Origin: JAVBJN01 sp031546985
Lineage (GTDB): Bacteria > Bacteroidota > Bacteroidia > Chitinophagales > Chitinophagaceae
Assembly: GCA_031546985.1 (NCBI GenBank)
Contig: JAVBJN010000041.1
Location: 1-29,060, forward strand
Reading direction: 5' to 3'
DNA: 29,060 bases
Numbering within the stretch: position 1 is the stretch's first letter; each line of letters begins with the position of its first letter. This document shows positions 1 through 7,206 of the stretch, in pieces. Under the pieces are notes generated by a model. It saw only the letters and a list, made by a program, of their open reading frames with translations, did no database searches and was not told the origin of the DNA. A program made the translations under genes and the position numbers.

Positions 1-1263
1 TGCGGCAGGGCTATTATCCCCGCCAATATCAACCACCCCGAAGTAGAGCCCATGATCATTGGCCGCAACTTTTTGGTAAAGATCAATACCAATATTGGCA
101 ACTCCGCGGTAGGGTCCAGCATTGAAGAAGAGGTGGAAAAAGCGGTGTGGAGCTGCCGCTGGGGTGGCGATACGCTGATGGACCTTTCTACTGGTAAGCA
201 TATTCACGAAACCCGCGAATGGATTGTGCGCAACTGTCCGGTGCCCGTAGGTACTGTGCCCATTTACCAGGCTTTGGAAAAAGTAAACGGCAAAGCCGAA
301 GACCTGACCTGGGAGATTTTTAAAGATACTTTGATAGAGCAGGCAGAGCAAGGCGTAGATTATTTTACGATCCATGCGGGTGTGCTGCTGCGCTATATTC
401 CGCTCACTGCCAAGCGGGTTACCGGCATTGTAAGCCGTGGCGGTAGCATTATGGCCAAATGGTGCCTGGCGCACCACAAAGAAAATTTCCTGTACACGCA
501 TTTCGAAGAGATCTGTGAGATCATGAAAGCGTATGATGTAAGTTTTTCGCTGGGCGATGGCTTGCGTCCCGGCTCTATTGCCGATGCCAATGATGCTGCG
601 CAGTTTGCCGAGTTGGAAACGCTGGGACAGCTTACTAAAATAGCCTGGAAGCACGATGTGCAGGTAATGATCGAAGGGCCGGGTCATGTGCCCATGCACC
701 TGATTAAAGAAAACATGGACAAGCAGTTGAAGGAGTGCCACGAAGCACCTTTTTACACACTGGGCCCGTTAACCACAGATATTGCTCCGGGCTACGACCA
801 CATTACTTCTGCCATTGGCGCGGCCATGATTGGCTGGTACGGTACGGCCATGCTGTGTTATGTAACACCTAAAGAACACCTGGGGCTGCCCGATAAAAAA
901 GACGTGAAAGATGGAGTAATCGCCTATAAGATTTCCGCCCACGCCGCCGATCTGGCCAAGGGCCACCCTGGCGCGCAATACCGCGATAATGCACTGAGTA
1001 CAGCCCGTTTCGAATTCCGTTGGGAGGATCAGTTTAACCTCTCACTCGACCCAGATACAGCCCGTTCTTTTCACGATGAGACTTTGCCCGCCGAGGGCGC
1101 TAAACTGGCGCATTTCTGCTCTATGTGTGGCCCCAAATTCTGCTCCATGAAAATTACACAGGAGATCCGCGATCTGGCCAGCCAGGGCAAACTCGATCAC
1201 CTGGAGGGTATGGAGCAAAAGTCGGCAGAGTTTATGGCCAGTGGTGCAGAAGTTTACCAATAA
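1..1263 (+). CDS. thiC: Phosphomethylpyrimidine synthase ThiC (5' truncated)
   Basis: This is the C-terminal part (420 residues) of ThiC, the radical SAM enzyme that converts aminoimidazole ribotide to HMP phosphate in thiamine synthesis. The reading frame is open from base 1, giving CGRAIIPANINHPEVEPMII, which is typical internal ThiC sequence, so the gene begins upstream of the window. An internal ATG at 52 is not the real start. The C-terminal cluster-binding motif C-x2-C-x4-C is present (Cys codons at 1117, 1126 and 1141) and follows the conserved catalytic-core segments, including EGPGHVPMH and the region around DPDTARSFHDETLP. The gene is followed 4 bp later by thiD, as the first visible gene of a tightly packed thiamine operon. 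A TPP riboswitch would be expected upstream, outside the window. The family assignment is very secure. Confidence 0.97.
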   Translation, partial: CGRAIIPANINHPEVEPMIIGRNFLVKINTNIGNSAVGSSIEEEVEKAVWSCRWGGDTLMDLSTGKHIHETREWIVRNCPVPVGTVPIYQALEKVNGKAEDLTWEIFKDTLIEQAEQGVDYFTIHAGVLLRYIPLTAKRVTGIVSRGGSIMAKWCLAHHKENFLYTHFEEICEIMKAYDVSFSLGDGLRPGSIADANDAAQFAELETLGQLTKIAWKHDVQVMIEGPGHVPMHLIKENMDKQLKECHEAPFYTLGPLTTDIAPGYDHITSAIGAAMIGWYGTAMLCYVTPKEHLGLPDKKDVKDGVIAYKISAHAADLAKGHPGAQYRDNALSTARFEFRWEDQFNLSLDPDTARSFHDETLPAEGAKLAHFCSMCGPKFCSMKITQEIRDLASQGKLDHLEGMEQKSAEFMASGAEVYQ

Positions 1264-1267
1264 CCAT

Positions 1268-2026
1268 ATGCAAACTGTAACGAAACCATATGTATTGTCC
1301 ATAGCAGGGTTCGACCCCAGTGCAGGAGCTGGTGTGCTGGCCGATGTTAAAACCATTGAAGCCAATGGAGGCTATGGTTTGGGCGTAGTGTCGGCACTCA
1401 CTTACCAGAACGATGTTTGTTTCGAAGGGCTGGATTGGGTAACGCTGGATAAGGTACAAGAGCAAATAAGGTTGCTGCTGCAACGGTTACATATCCGTTG
1501 CATTAAGATCGGTTTGGTTGAGAGCCTGCCGGTGCTGGAAGCGCTGTTGCTTTACCTGCATAAGCATATTTCGCAGCCTGTTGTGGTTTGGGACCCCGTG
1601 CTCAAAGCCAGCGCAGGATTTACTTTTCATGACAATTGGAATGCGCAGGCGCTGCAACGGGTGTTAAAACTGGTTACGGTTATTACCCCCAACCTGCCCG
1701 AAATGGAGCAATTGTGCGGTAGTGCCAATTGGCAGCCGTTTGCAAAAGAATGGGCTACCAGCTGCGCAGTGTATGTAAAAGGAGGGCACAGTACTTCCGA
1801 AATGCTGGAGGATGTATTGTTTACCCCGAATGAAGTGTTGCGCTTCTTTGGCGAAAGGTTGCCCAACGGCAGTAAGCACGGTAGCGGCTGTGTTTTTTCT
1901 GCCGCGCTGGCCGCGCAATTGGCCTTAGGGCAATCGCTGGAAAATGCAGCACAGCTGGCCCACCAATACACCAGGCGCTTACTGGCCAGTAACGAAACAT
2001 TATTAGGTTACCACCAATACGTATAA
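1268..2026 (+). CDS. thiD: Hydroxymethylpyrimidine/phosphomethylpyrimidine kinase ThiD
   Basis: ThiD phosphorylates HMP and HMP-P to HMP-PP, the pyrimidine partner for thiamine phosphate synthase. The 252-residue product has the ribokinase-like fold signatures: an N-terminal IAGFDPSAGAGVLADVKT substrate loop, a YVKGGH strand, and a C-terminal GSGCVFSAALAAQLALGQ segment that forms the anion hole and carries the catalytic region. I chose the ATG at 1268, 4 bp after the thiC stop. A longer frame from 1241 would overlap thiC by 23 bp and add nine residues (MVQKFTNNH) that do not resemble the family. The length is slightly short for the family, which usually has about 265 residues, but the protein looks complete. 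thiE begins 1 bp after the stop, so translation is probably coupled. Confidence 0.93.
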   Translation: MQTVTKPYVLSIAGFDPSAGAGVLADVKTIEANGGYGLGVVSALTYQNDVCFEGLDWVTLDKVQEQIRLLLQRLHIRCIKIGLVESLPVLEALLLYLHKHISQPVVVWDPVLKASAGFTFHDNWNAQALQRVLKLVTVITPNLPEMEQLCGSANWQPFAKEWATSCAVYVKGGHSTSEMLEDVLFTPNEVLRFFGERLPNGSKHGSGCVFSAALAAQLALGQSLENAAQLAHQYTRRLLASNETLLGYHQYV

Positions 2027-2027
2027 G

Positions 2028-2657
2028 ATGTTAAACATTGCTAAGCTGCACTACATCACTACTACTGCCTTACTGGCCGAGCAGGCTTGCGCCGGAGGGG
2101 TACGTTGGATTCAATTGCGATTGAAGGATGTGTCCTATGAAGTACACAAAACAATAGCCCTGGAAGTGCAGGTGATTTGTGACTACTATGGTGCTACACT
2201 CATTATAAACGACAATGTAGCGCTGGCAGCAGCTATTAATGCCGATGGGGTGCATTTGGGCAAAACCGATATGTCACCCATAGAAGCCAGGCAGTTACTA
2301 GGCTATGGCAAGATTATAGGCAGCACTGCCAATACATTGGAGGATGTGGTAGCCCTGTCTGTCTTGCCGATCGATTACATTGGCTTAGGGCCCTTCCGTT
2401 TTACGACTACCAAACAAAACCTCTCTCCCTTAATTGGATTGGGAGGATATAAAGAGTTGCTGCAACAACTTGTTGCGCAGCAGGTAAAACACCCGCCGGT
2501 TATTGGTATTGGTGGCATTGTGTTGGAGGATGTACCTGTGCTTTTGCAAACAGGGTTACATGGTATAGCTGTATCTGCAAGCATTTCTGCGCAGCAGGAT
2601 GTACGTCAGGCGGCCCAACAATTTATTCAGGTTACAGAAAAAATATTTACAACATGA
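2028..2657 (+). CDS. thiE: Thiamine phosphate synthase ThiE
   Basis: ThiE joins HMP-PP and thiazole phosphate to give thiamine phosphate. The 209-residue TIM-barrel protein shows the ordered family motifs: WIQLRLKD near the N terminus, LIINDNVALAAAINADGVHLG for the pyrophosphate/Mg site, IGSTANT, YIGLGPFRFTTTK, and a late GIGGI phosphate-binding loop. The start at 2028 lies 1 bp after the thiD stop. The 3' end overlaps thiG through an ATGA junction, which suggests translational coupling. A second, more divergent ThiE/TenI-like protein lies at 5472-6092 on the other strand. This copy carries the better-conserved catalytic motifs and is the probable synthase. Confidence 0.94.
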   Translation: MLNIAKLHYITTTALLAEQACAGGVRWIQLRLKDVSYEVHKTIALEVQVICDYYGATLIINDNVALAAAINADGVHLGKTDMSPIEARQLLGYGKIIGSTANTLEDVVALSVLPIDYIGLGPFRFTTTKQNLSPLIGLGGYKELLQQLVAQQVKHPPVIGIGGIVLEDVPVLLQTGLHGIAVSASISAQQDVRQAAQQFIQVTEKIFTT

Positions 2658-3445
2658 ACGATCTGTTAAACATAGCGGGCACCTCTTTTGACTCCCGCCT
2701 TTTTACAGGCACCGGAAAGTTTGGCAACCACCTGCAAATGCAGCAAGCCTTGCTGGCGAGCGGCACACCATTGGTAACAGTTGCCCTGAAACGGATGGAC
2801 TGGCAGCAGGAGCAGGAAAACATTCTGCACTATGTGCAAAACCAGCCCTGGGCCCTGCTGCCCAATACTTCGGGTGTGCGCAATGCTAAGGAAGCCGTGT
2901 TTGCAGCAGAGCTGGCGCGCGAAGCATTAGGCACCAATTGGGTAAAGCTGGAGATACATCCTGATCCCAAATACCTGCTGCCCGATGCCATAGAGACCTT
3001 GCAGGCGGCTGAGGAACTGGTGAAACTGGGTTTTGTAGTGCTGCCATACATTCATGCCGATCCGGTATTGTGCAAGCGGTTGGAGGATGTAGGTGTGCAG
3101 GCGGTGATGCCGTTGGGTGCGCCCATTGGTACCAACAAAGGCTTACGTACACTCGATTTTCTGCAAATTATTATTGAGCAAAGCCGCGTACCGGTTATTG
3201 TAGATGCCGGTATTGGCGCGCCCAGCCACGCTGCGGCGGCTATGGAAATGGGCGCAGATGCGGTGTTGGTCAATACCGCCATTGCTGTAGCGGGCAATCC
3301 GGTGCAGATGGCTGCTGCTTTTAAAATGGCTGTGGAAGCGGGGCGTATGGCTTATTTGTCGAGGCTGGGCCGTGTAGCCAATCATGCAGAGGCGAGTAGT
3401 CCGTTAACCGCTTTTTTATCCGATTCTGTAATGCCTAATCTGTAG
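2654..3445 (+). CDS. thiG: Thiazole synthase ThiG
   Basis: ThiG forms the thiazole ring from 1-deoxy-D-xylulose 5-phosphate, dehydroglycine from ThiH and sulfur from ThiS thiocarboxylate. The 263-residue TIM barrel has the N-terminal SRLFTGTGKF motif, the Schiff-base lysine in NWVKLEIHPD (about K98), the MPLGAPIGTNKGL segment, and the phosphate-binding DAGIGAPSHAAAAMEMGADA region with the conserved VLVNTAIA strand. The length is normal. Its start overlaps the thiE stop by 4 bp, and thiH begins 1 bp after its stop. This fits the known physical partnership of ThiG with ThiH and ThiS. No ThiS-sized frame is seen in the window, so thiS is probably upstream of thiC. Confidence 0.96.
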   Translation: MNDLLNIAGTSFDSRLFTGTGKFGNHLQMQQALLASGTPLVTVALKRMDWQQEQENILHYVQNQPWALLPNTSGVRNAKEAVFAAELAREALGTNWVKLEIHPDPKYLLPDAIETLQAAEELVKLGFVVLPYIHADPVLCKRLEDVGVQAVMPLGAPIGTNKGLRTLDFLQIIIEQSRVPVIVDAGIGAPSHAAAAMEMGADAVLVNTAIAVAGNPVQMAAAFKMAVEAGRMAYLSRLGRVANHAEASSPLTAFLSDSVMPNL

Positions 3446-3446
3446 T

Positions 3447-4556
3447 ATGTTTCAAGAACGGTTTGCCCAACATCCCTGGCACGAAGTAAAAGAGAGTATT
3501 TATAGCAAAACCGCTGCGGATGTAGTGCAGGCTTTGCATGCCAGCCAGCGGAGCATCGAAGATTTTAAAGCGCTGATTTCGCCTGCCGCAGCGGCTTTTC
3601 TGGAGCCAATGGCGCAGATGAGCCGCGATATTACCCGCCGCCGTTTTGGGAAAACGATGCAGCTGTACGCGCCGTTTTATTTGTCTAACGAATGCCAGAA
3701 CATCTGCACCTATTGCGGATTTAGTCTCGATAACCCGATGGCGAGAAAAACGCTTTCGGCAGGAGAAATATTGCAGGAGACAGAAGCCATTAAACAATTG
3801 GGTTTTGAACATGTGCTGCTGGTAACGGGCGAAGCCAATAAAACGGTTGGTGTAGACTATTTGCAAAAAGCCATAAGGCAGATACGGCCGCATTTTGCAC
3901 AGGTAAGCATGGAAGTACAACCGCTGGATACCGACGCTTACCGCTTGCTGGTGGCCGAAGGATTGTATGCCGTATTGGTGTACCAGGAAACCTACCACGA
4001 AGCAGATTATAAGTTGCACCATCCCAAAGGAAAGAAATCAAATTTTGCCTACCGGCTCGATACGCCCGACAGGCTGGGCCAGGCAGGTGTGCATAAAATT
4101 GGATTAGGGGTGTTGATTGGTTTGGAAGACTGGAGGACCGACAGTTTTTATACCGCATTGCATTTACAGTATCTCGAACGGCGCTACTGGCAAACGAAGT
4201 ACAGCATTAGTTTTCCGAGGTTGAGACCTGCAGAGGGGGTATTGCAGCCCAAAGTTGTCATGAACGATAAGGAACTGGTGCAACTGATTTGCGCATACCG
4301 GTTGTTTAACGAAGATGTGGAATTGTCTTTGTCCACAAGGGAAAGCATTCATTTTCGTAACAATTTGGTACCCCTGGGCGTTACATCTATGAGTGCCGGC
4401 TCGCGTACCAATCCGGGTGGCTATGCGGTGGCGCCACAATCGCTGGAGCAGTTCGAAATCGATGACCATCGCACCCCGCAGGAAGTAGCCGCAATGATAC
4501 GCAAGCATGGTTACGAACCGGTTTGGAAAGACTGGAGCGCAGGTTGGCGGCAATAA
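3447..4556 (+). CDS. thiH: 2-iminoacetate synthase ThiH (radical SAM tyrosine lyase)
   Basis: ThiH cleaves tyrosine to p-cresol and dehydroglycine (2-iminoacetate), which feeds ThiG. The 369-residue protein has the radical SAM motif C-x3-C-x2-C as CQNICTYC (Cys 83, 87 and 90), followed by GFSLDN, the HVLLVTGEANKTVGVDYL SAM-binding strand, QETYHEADY, and a C-terminal region containing SFPRLRPAEG and MSAGSRTNPGGY as in characterised ThiH proteins. The presence of ThiH rather than the glycine oxidase ThiO implies the anaerobic-type, tyrosine-dependent route to dehydroglycine. It is the last gene of the contiguous part of the operon, and 168 bp separate it from thiF. Confidence 0.96.
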   Translation: MFQERFAQHPWHEVKESIYSKTAADVVQALHASQRSIEDFKALISPAAAAFLEPMAQMSRDITRRRFGKTMQLYAPFYLSNECQNICTYCGFSLDNPMARKTLSAGEILQETEAIKQLGFEHVLLVTGEANKTVGVDYLQKAIRQIRPHFAQVSMEVQPLDTDAYRLLVAEGLYAVLVYQETYHEADYKLHHPKGKKSNFAYRLDTPDRLGQAGVHKIGLGVLIGLEDWRTDSFYTALHLQYLERRYWQTKYSISFPRLRPAEGVLQPKVVMNDKELVQLICAYRLFNEDVELSLSTRESIHFRNNLVPLGVTSMSAGSRTNPGGYAVAPQSLEQFEIDDHRTPQEVAAMIRKHGYEPVWKDWSAGWRQ

Positions 4557-4620
4557 ATTTGAAAAAAAATTGTTAATGATATCAATGCCAATTGTTTCGG
4601 ATTTGTTAACGTTCATTTTT

Positions 4621-4634
4621 TTACAAATTTGTAA
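4621..4634. promoter_or_regulatory. Perfect 14-bp palindrome upstream of thiF
   Basis: TTACAAATTTGTAA is a perfect palindrome in the 168-bp gap between thiH and thiF. It is flanked by GTTAACGTT on the left and ACAAACGTTAG on the right, which add a second, imperfect level of symmetry. This could be an operator or just AT-rich sequence. No regulator is known from the sequence, so the functional call is inference. Confidence 0.35.
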
Positions 4635-4712
4635 CAAACGTTAGCGCGCATTTGGCAGTCTATTTGAGTAACGAAAGGCGATTGACGATAAGAAAGTTGA
4701 ACCAGTAAAGCA

Positions 4713-4720
4713 AAAGGAGG
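4713..4720 (+). promoter_or_regulatory. Strong Shine-Dalgarno sequence of thiF
   Basis: AAAGGAGG lies 4 bases before the thiF ATG at 4725. It is close to a perfect anti-16S match and stands out because other genes in the window have no such motif, as is usual in Bacteroidota. It supports the chosen thiF start and separate translation of thiF after the 168-bp gap. Confidence 0.6.
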
Positions 4721-4724
4721 TTAT

Positions 4725-5489
4725 ATGGCATTCTCTTTATCTGAATTACAAAGGTACAGCCGGCAGATGATGCTGGATGAAATTGGCGCGGATGGGCAGA
4801 TGAAGTTAAAGCAGGCCCGTGTATTGGTTATTGGCGCCGGAGGTTTGGGCTGCCCGGTATTGCAGTATCTTGCTGCGGCGGGCGTAGGGCATATCGGTAT
4901 TGTAGATGGCGATCATGTAGAACTAAGTAACCTGCAACGCCAGATCTTATATACCATTGAAGATATTGGGCACCAGAAAGTAAATGTAGCCAAACGCAGG
5001 CTGCAACAGTTGAACCCTCATGTATGTGTGGAGATCTATCCTTACGCGCTTAACGCGATGCATGCAGGAGAGTTGTTTCAGCAATATGATATTGTGGTAG
5101 ATGGTACCGATAATTTTAAAACCCGCTACCTGGTTAACGATTGTTGTGTGGCATACAATAAGCCATTGGTATTTGGTTCTATTTACCGTTTCGAAGGCCA
5201 GGTATCGGTATTGAATTACAAAGGTGGTCCATCTTACCGCTGCATTTTTCCCGAGCCGCCCGAGGAAGGCCAGGTGCCCGATTGTGCTACCGTAGGTGTA
5301 GTGCCATCATTGCCTGGTATTATTGGCGCCATGCAGGCCAATGAAGTGATTAAGATTATTACCGGAGCAGGCGATGTGTTATCGGGTAAATTAATGGTGG
5401 CCAATATGCTCACCTTCGAGTTTAATGTATTTGATTTTAACAAGACCGGCGAGGTTCCGGAAACTATTGTGTTAAGTAAGGCCGTTTAA
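4725..5489 (+). CDS. thiF: ThiF/MoeB/HesA-family adenylyltransferase
   Basis: This E1-like enzyme adenylates the C-terminal glycine of a sulfur carrier. ThiS is the likely partner from the operon context, although MoaD or another carrier cannot be excluded. The 254-residue protein has the Rossmann ATP loop GAGGLG (37-42), VDGDHVELSNLQRQ with the catalytic Arg near 72, DGTDNFKTRYLVND with the Mg/ATP Asp near 129, and PDCATVGVVP with a candidate catalytic Cys near 187. The zinc-binding CxxC pairs of E. coli ThiF and MoeB are not intact: the first reads SYRC (Ser170, Cys173), and the C-terminal pair is absent. There is no rhodanese domain. The 3' end overlaps the convergent TenI-like gene by 18 bp. 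Confidence 0.85.
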   Translation: MAFSLSELQRYSRQMMLDEIGADGQMKLKQARVLVIGAGGLGCPVLQYLAAAGVGHIGIVDGDHVELSNLQRQILYTIEDIGHQKVNVAKRRLQQLNPHVCVEIYPYALNAMHAGELFQQYDIVVDGTDNFKTRYLVNDCCVAYNKPLVFGSIYRFEGQVSVLNYKGGPSYRCIFPEPPEEGQVPDCATVGVVPSLPGIIGAMQANEVIKIITGAGDVLSGKLMVANMLTFEFNVFDFNKTGEVPETIVLSKAV

Positions 5490-6092
5490 AAGCGCCTGCA
5501 GCGCTTTAAGCGGTTCTTTCGACTTCCATATACTCCCAAGTAGCACAGCTCCGTCAAACCCGTTTTGGTGGAGCTGTTGTATGTTATGCCGGTCTACGCC
5601 TCCCAATCCTAAAATATGTGGCCTGTGCGGGTGTTTCTCCTGTAGTTGCAGCTGTACGTTGCGGCACTCTTCCAGTTTTATTGCGGCCTTGTATCCTTTT
5701 TTAGAAATGCTGTCAAATACCGGGCTTATAAAAGCTGCGTCGAATGAAAAGCGGGTTTCGGTTATTTCCTGCCAGTTATGGAAAGAAGAAGAGATGGTAA
5801 GGCCCGGTTTGGCGTATGTCTGGGTAATGGTATCAAACTCTTTACCGGTGCGGATATAGCTGTTGAGGTGAATACCTTTTACGTTGTAGTCTGCCGTAAG
5901 TTCAAATGCGCCGTGTAAAACAATGCGGTGATGCAATTGTGGGGCAATGCTATCGAGGTATTGTTGGTATTCGCCGGTTGCGCCTTGTGGTTTGCGAATG
6001 TGCAGTACCACATTTTCATGCTCCAGCATCTGCTGAACAAGTGTTGTTTCGTTTGTAACGGTAAGCTCTGGCGTAAGAATACTAATGCGCAT
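5472..6092 (-). CDS. TenI/ThiE-like thiamine phosphate synthase-superfamily protein
   Basis: The 206-residue protein belongs to the ThiE/TenI TIM-barrel superfamily. It has short motifs in the same order as ThiE: VVLHIRKP, GIHLNSYIR, TISSSFHNWQEI, AAFISPVFDSISKKGY and ILGLGGVDRHNI. The canonical ThiE diphosphate and Mg residues are not well kept, which fits TenI (a thiazole tautomerase in Bacillus) better than a second ThiE. The role is therefore inferred as thiazole tautomerisation or salvage. It is encoded against the thi operon, and its last 18 bp overlap the end of thiF, an antisense 3' overlap. The start MRISILTPEL at 6092 is the only sensible one. Confidence 0.75.
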   Translation of the reverse strand: MRISILTPELTVTNETTLVQQMLEHENVVLHIRKPQGATGEYQQYLDSIAPQLHHRIVLHGAFELTADYNVKGIHLNSYIRTGKEFDTITQTYAKPGLTISSSFHNWQEITETRFSFDAAFISPVFDSISKKGYKAAIKLEECRNVQLQLQEKHPHRPHILGLGGVDRHNIQQLHQNGFDGAVLLGSIWKSKEPLKALQALLNGLT

Positions 6093-6137
6093 GCTGGGTA
6101 TTGCTGCGCAAAATTAAGGGAAATACAGTGGGTAGCC

Positions 6138-6524
6138 TTAATGTTTATTCAGGCTGATGTCGTGATTGCCAATAAGAGTGTACAGGTGCTGTCGGGCGTA
6201 AATGGTAATGGTGGGGTCTTTATAGATCACCTTGTTTTGTGCCAGCGAAACCTTGCGTTCGATGTTCAGCGCGTTCATTTGCTTGAGGGTAAACATGGGA
6301 TTGTAACACGATTTAGTGTCTGTTTTGCCCATATCTGCTTTGGCTATGGTTATCGAAGAAGGACTTACTGTGGTCGATTTTACTGTTTTGGCAGCTTCCG
6401 GAGCATTGTTTAGCAAGGCCGAAGTAATAACCGGAGCGGGAATACAGCTTTTGGGGCTAATGGCATTGGCCATTCCTGTAAATGCCGGTGCCAGGAATAG
6501 GAGGATGAACGGGATCTTTTTCAT
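6138..6524 (-). CDS. Small exported protein of unknown function
   Basis: I do not recognise this 128-residue protein. It begins with a clear signal peptide (MKKIPFILLFLAPAFTGMANA), with cleavage likely after the Ala-rich AxA site near residue 21, which predicts export to the periplasm or beyond. The mature part is rich in Thr, Ser, Ala and Lys, has two cysteines (one in PKSCIPAP, one in TKSCYNPM) that could form a disulfide, and ends NHDISLNKH. No catalytic motif is visible. It lies 45 bp upstream, in its own orientation, of the TenI-like gene and could share a transcript with it. That is the only functional hint, and it is weak. The reading frame could in principle be spurious, but the signal peptide argues for a real gene. 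Confidence 0.6.
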   Translation of the reverse strand: MKKIPFILLFLAPAFTGMANAISPKSCIPAPVITSALLNNAPEAAKTVKSTTVSPSSITIAKADMGKTDTKSCYNPMFTLKQMNALNIERKVSLAQNKVIYKDPTITIYARQHLYTLIGNHDISLNKH

Positions 6525-6636
6525 ACACCGATGTTTATGCTTAAACGGAGATAATCTTAAAAAATTGTTAAGGCTCTGAAAAATATATTAATTTAAAGAA
6601 GCAGGGACTTCGGTCCATCAACCAAATCGTAACACT

Positions 6637-7014
6637 ATGAAAGAGAATGAAATGTCTTACCTCATAAGAGGTGAGATTTTCCGTGTATTCAACCTGTTGG
6701 GTCCAGGATTGCTGGAGTCCGCGTATGAGGCCGTTCTGGCATACGAATTAAGAAAAGGCGGATTTGATGTTAAAATCCAGGTGCCATTGCCGCTTGTTCA
6801 TGAAGATGTAAAGATGGAAACGGGTTACCGTATCGATCTAATGGTGAATGATAAAGTGATCGTGGAAATTAAATCGGTCGAAGCGCTAGGGGAGGTACAT
6901 CATAAGCAGCTTATTACCTATCTGAAACTTTCAGGAAAGAAGCTTGGGATTCTGGTCAATTTCAATACAAATGATATATCGAAGTCTATTTTCAGAAAAG
7001 TAAATGGTCTATGA
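6637..7014 (+). CDS. GxxExxY protein (PD-(D/E)XK nuclease-like)
   Basis: The 125-residue protein carries the family-naming motif as GLLESAY (24-30) and a PD-(D/E)XK-type core: GYRIDLMV with Asp67, then VIVEIKS with Glu77 and Lys79, followed by KQLITYLKLSG with Gln91 and Tyr95. These are the expected D, ExK and QxxxY positions of a nuclease fold. The function of the family is not established, and nuclease activity is inference. The start at 6637 (MKENEMSYL) is plausible, and Met6 at 6652 is an alternative. The gene is followed directly by CTGCG-type repeats (7092-7143), and such genes in Bacteroidota are often placed in repeat-rich intergenic DNA. It has no operon partner. Confidence 0.8.
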   Translation: MKENEMSYLIRGEIFRVFNLLGPGLLESAYEAVLAYELRKGGFDVKIQVPLPLVHEDVKMETGYRIDLMVNDKVIVEIKSVEALGEVHHKQLITYLKLSGKKLGILVNFNTNDISKSIFRKVNGL

Positions 7015-7091
7015 TACTGCGCGAGTAGTTTTTCCGCAGATGTCCAGTGTGGCGAAAAGGAGGAAAGGCTGGCGAGAAGTTCCCTCGCGTT

Positions 7092-7143
7092 GTAAATCTG
7101 CGTGATCTGCGTGGTTTTTGATCCGCGTGATCTGCGGGAAATT
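7092..7143. repeat. CTGCG-type degenerate short repeat
   Basis: The words AAATCTGCGTGATCTGCGTGG and TGATCCGCGTGATCTGCGGG, read in order, form a degenerate repeat of about 20 bases built on GATCTGCG. A related stretch occurs at 26216-26257 (GGATCTGCGTGGCTTTCGATCTGCG...), including the final CTGCGGGAAA word. It is non-coding and sits directly after the GxxExxY gene. Confidence 0.65.
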
Positions 7144-7158
7144 TTTCGTGGTGGGCAC

Positions 7159-7188
7159 AAAAAAGCCCCGGACATTCATCCAGGGCTT
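7159..7188 (-). terminator. Rho-independent terminator of the cysteine desulfurase gene
   Basis: On the minus strand, AAGCCC...GGGCTT (7188-7183 with 7168-7163, extended by a TCC/GGA pairing) is followed by a run of six T. It lies 19 bp past the stop of the cysteine desulfurase gene. Confidence 0.75.
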
Positions 7189-7206
7189 CAAATATTGGGC
7201 AATGTC

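Noticed and set aside
1..60. TPP riboswitch for the thi operon
   Set aside because: The window begins inside thiC, so the leader that would carry a THI element is not included, and no such fold is evident before thiF.
1241..1267. Upstream ATG of thiD at 1241
   Set aside because: It lies inside the thiC 3' end and adds residues unlike the ThiD family. ATG 1268 follows the thiC stop by 4 bp.
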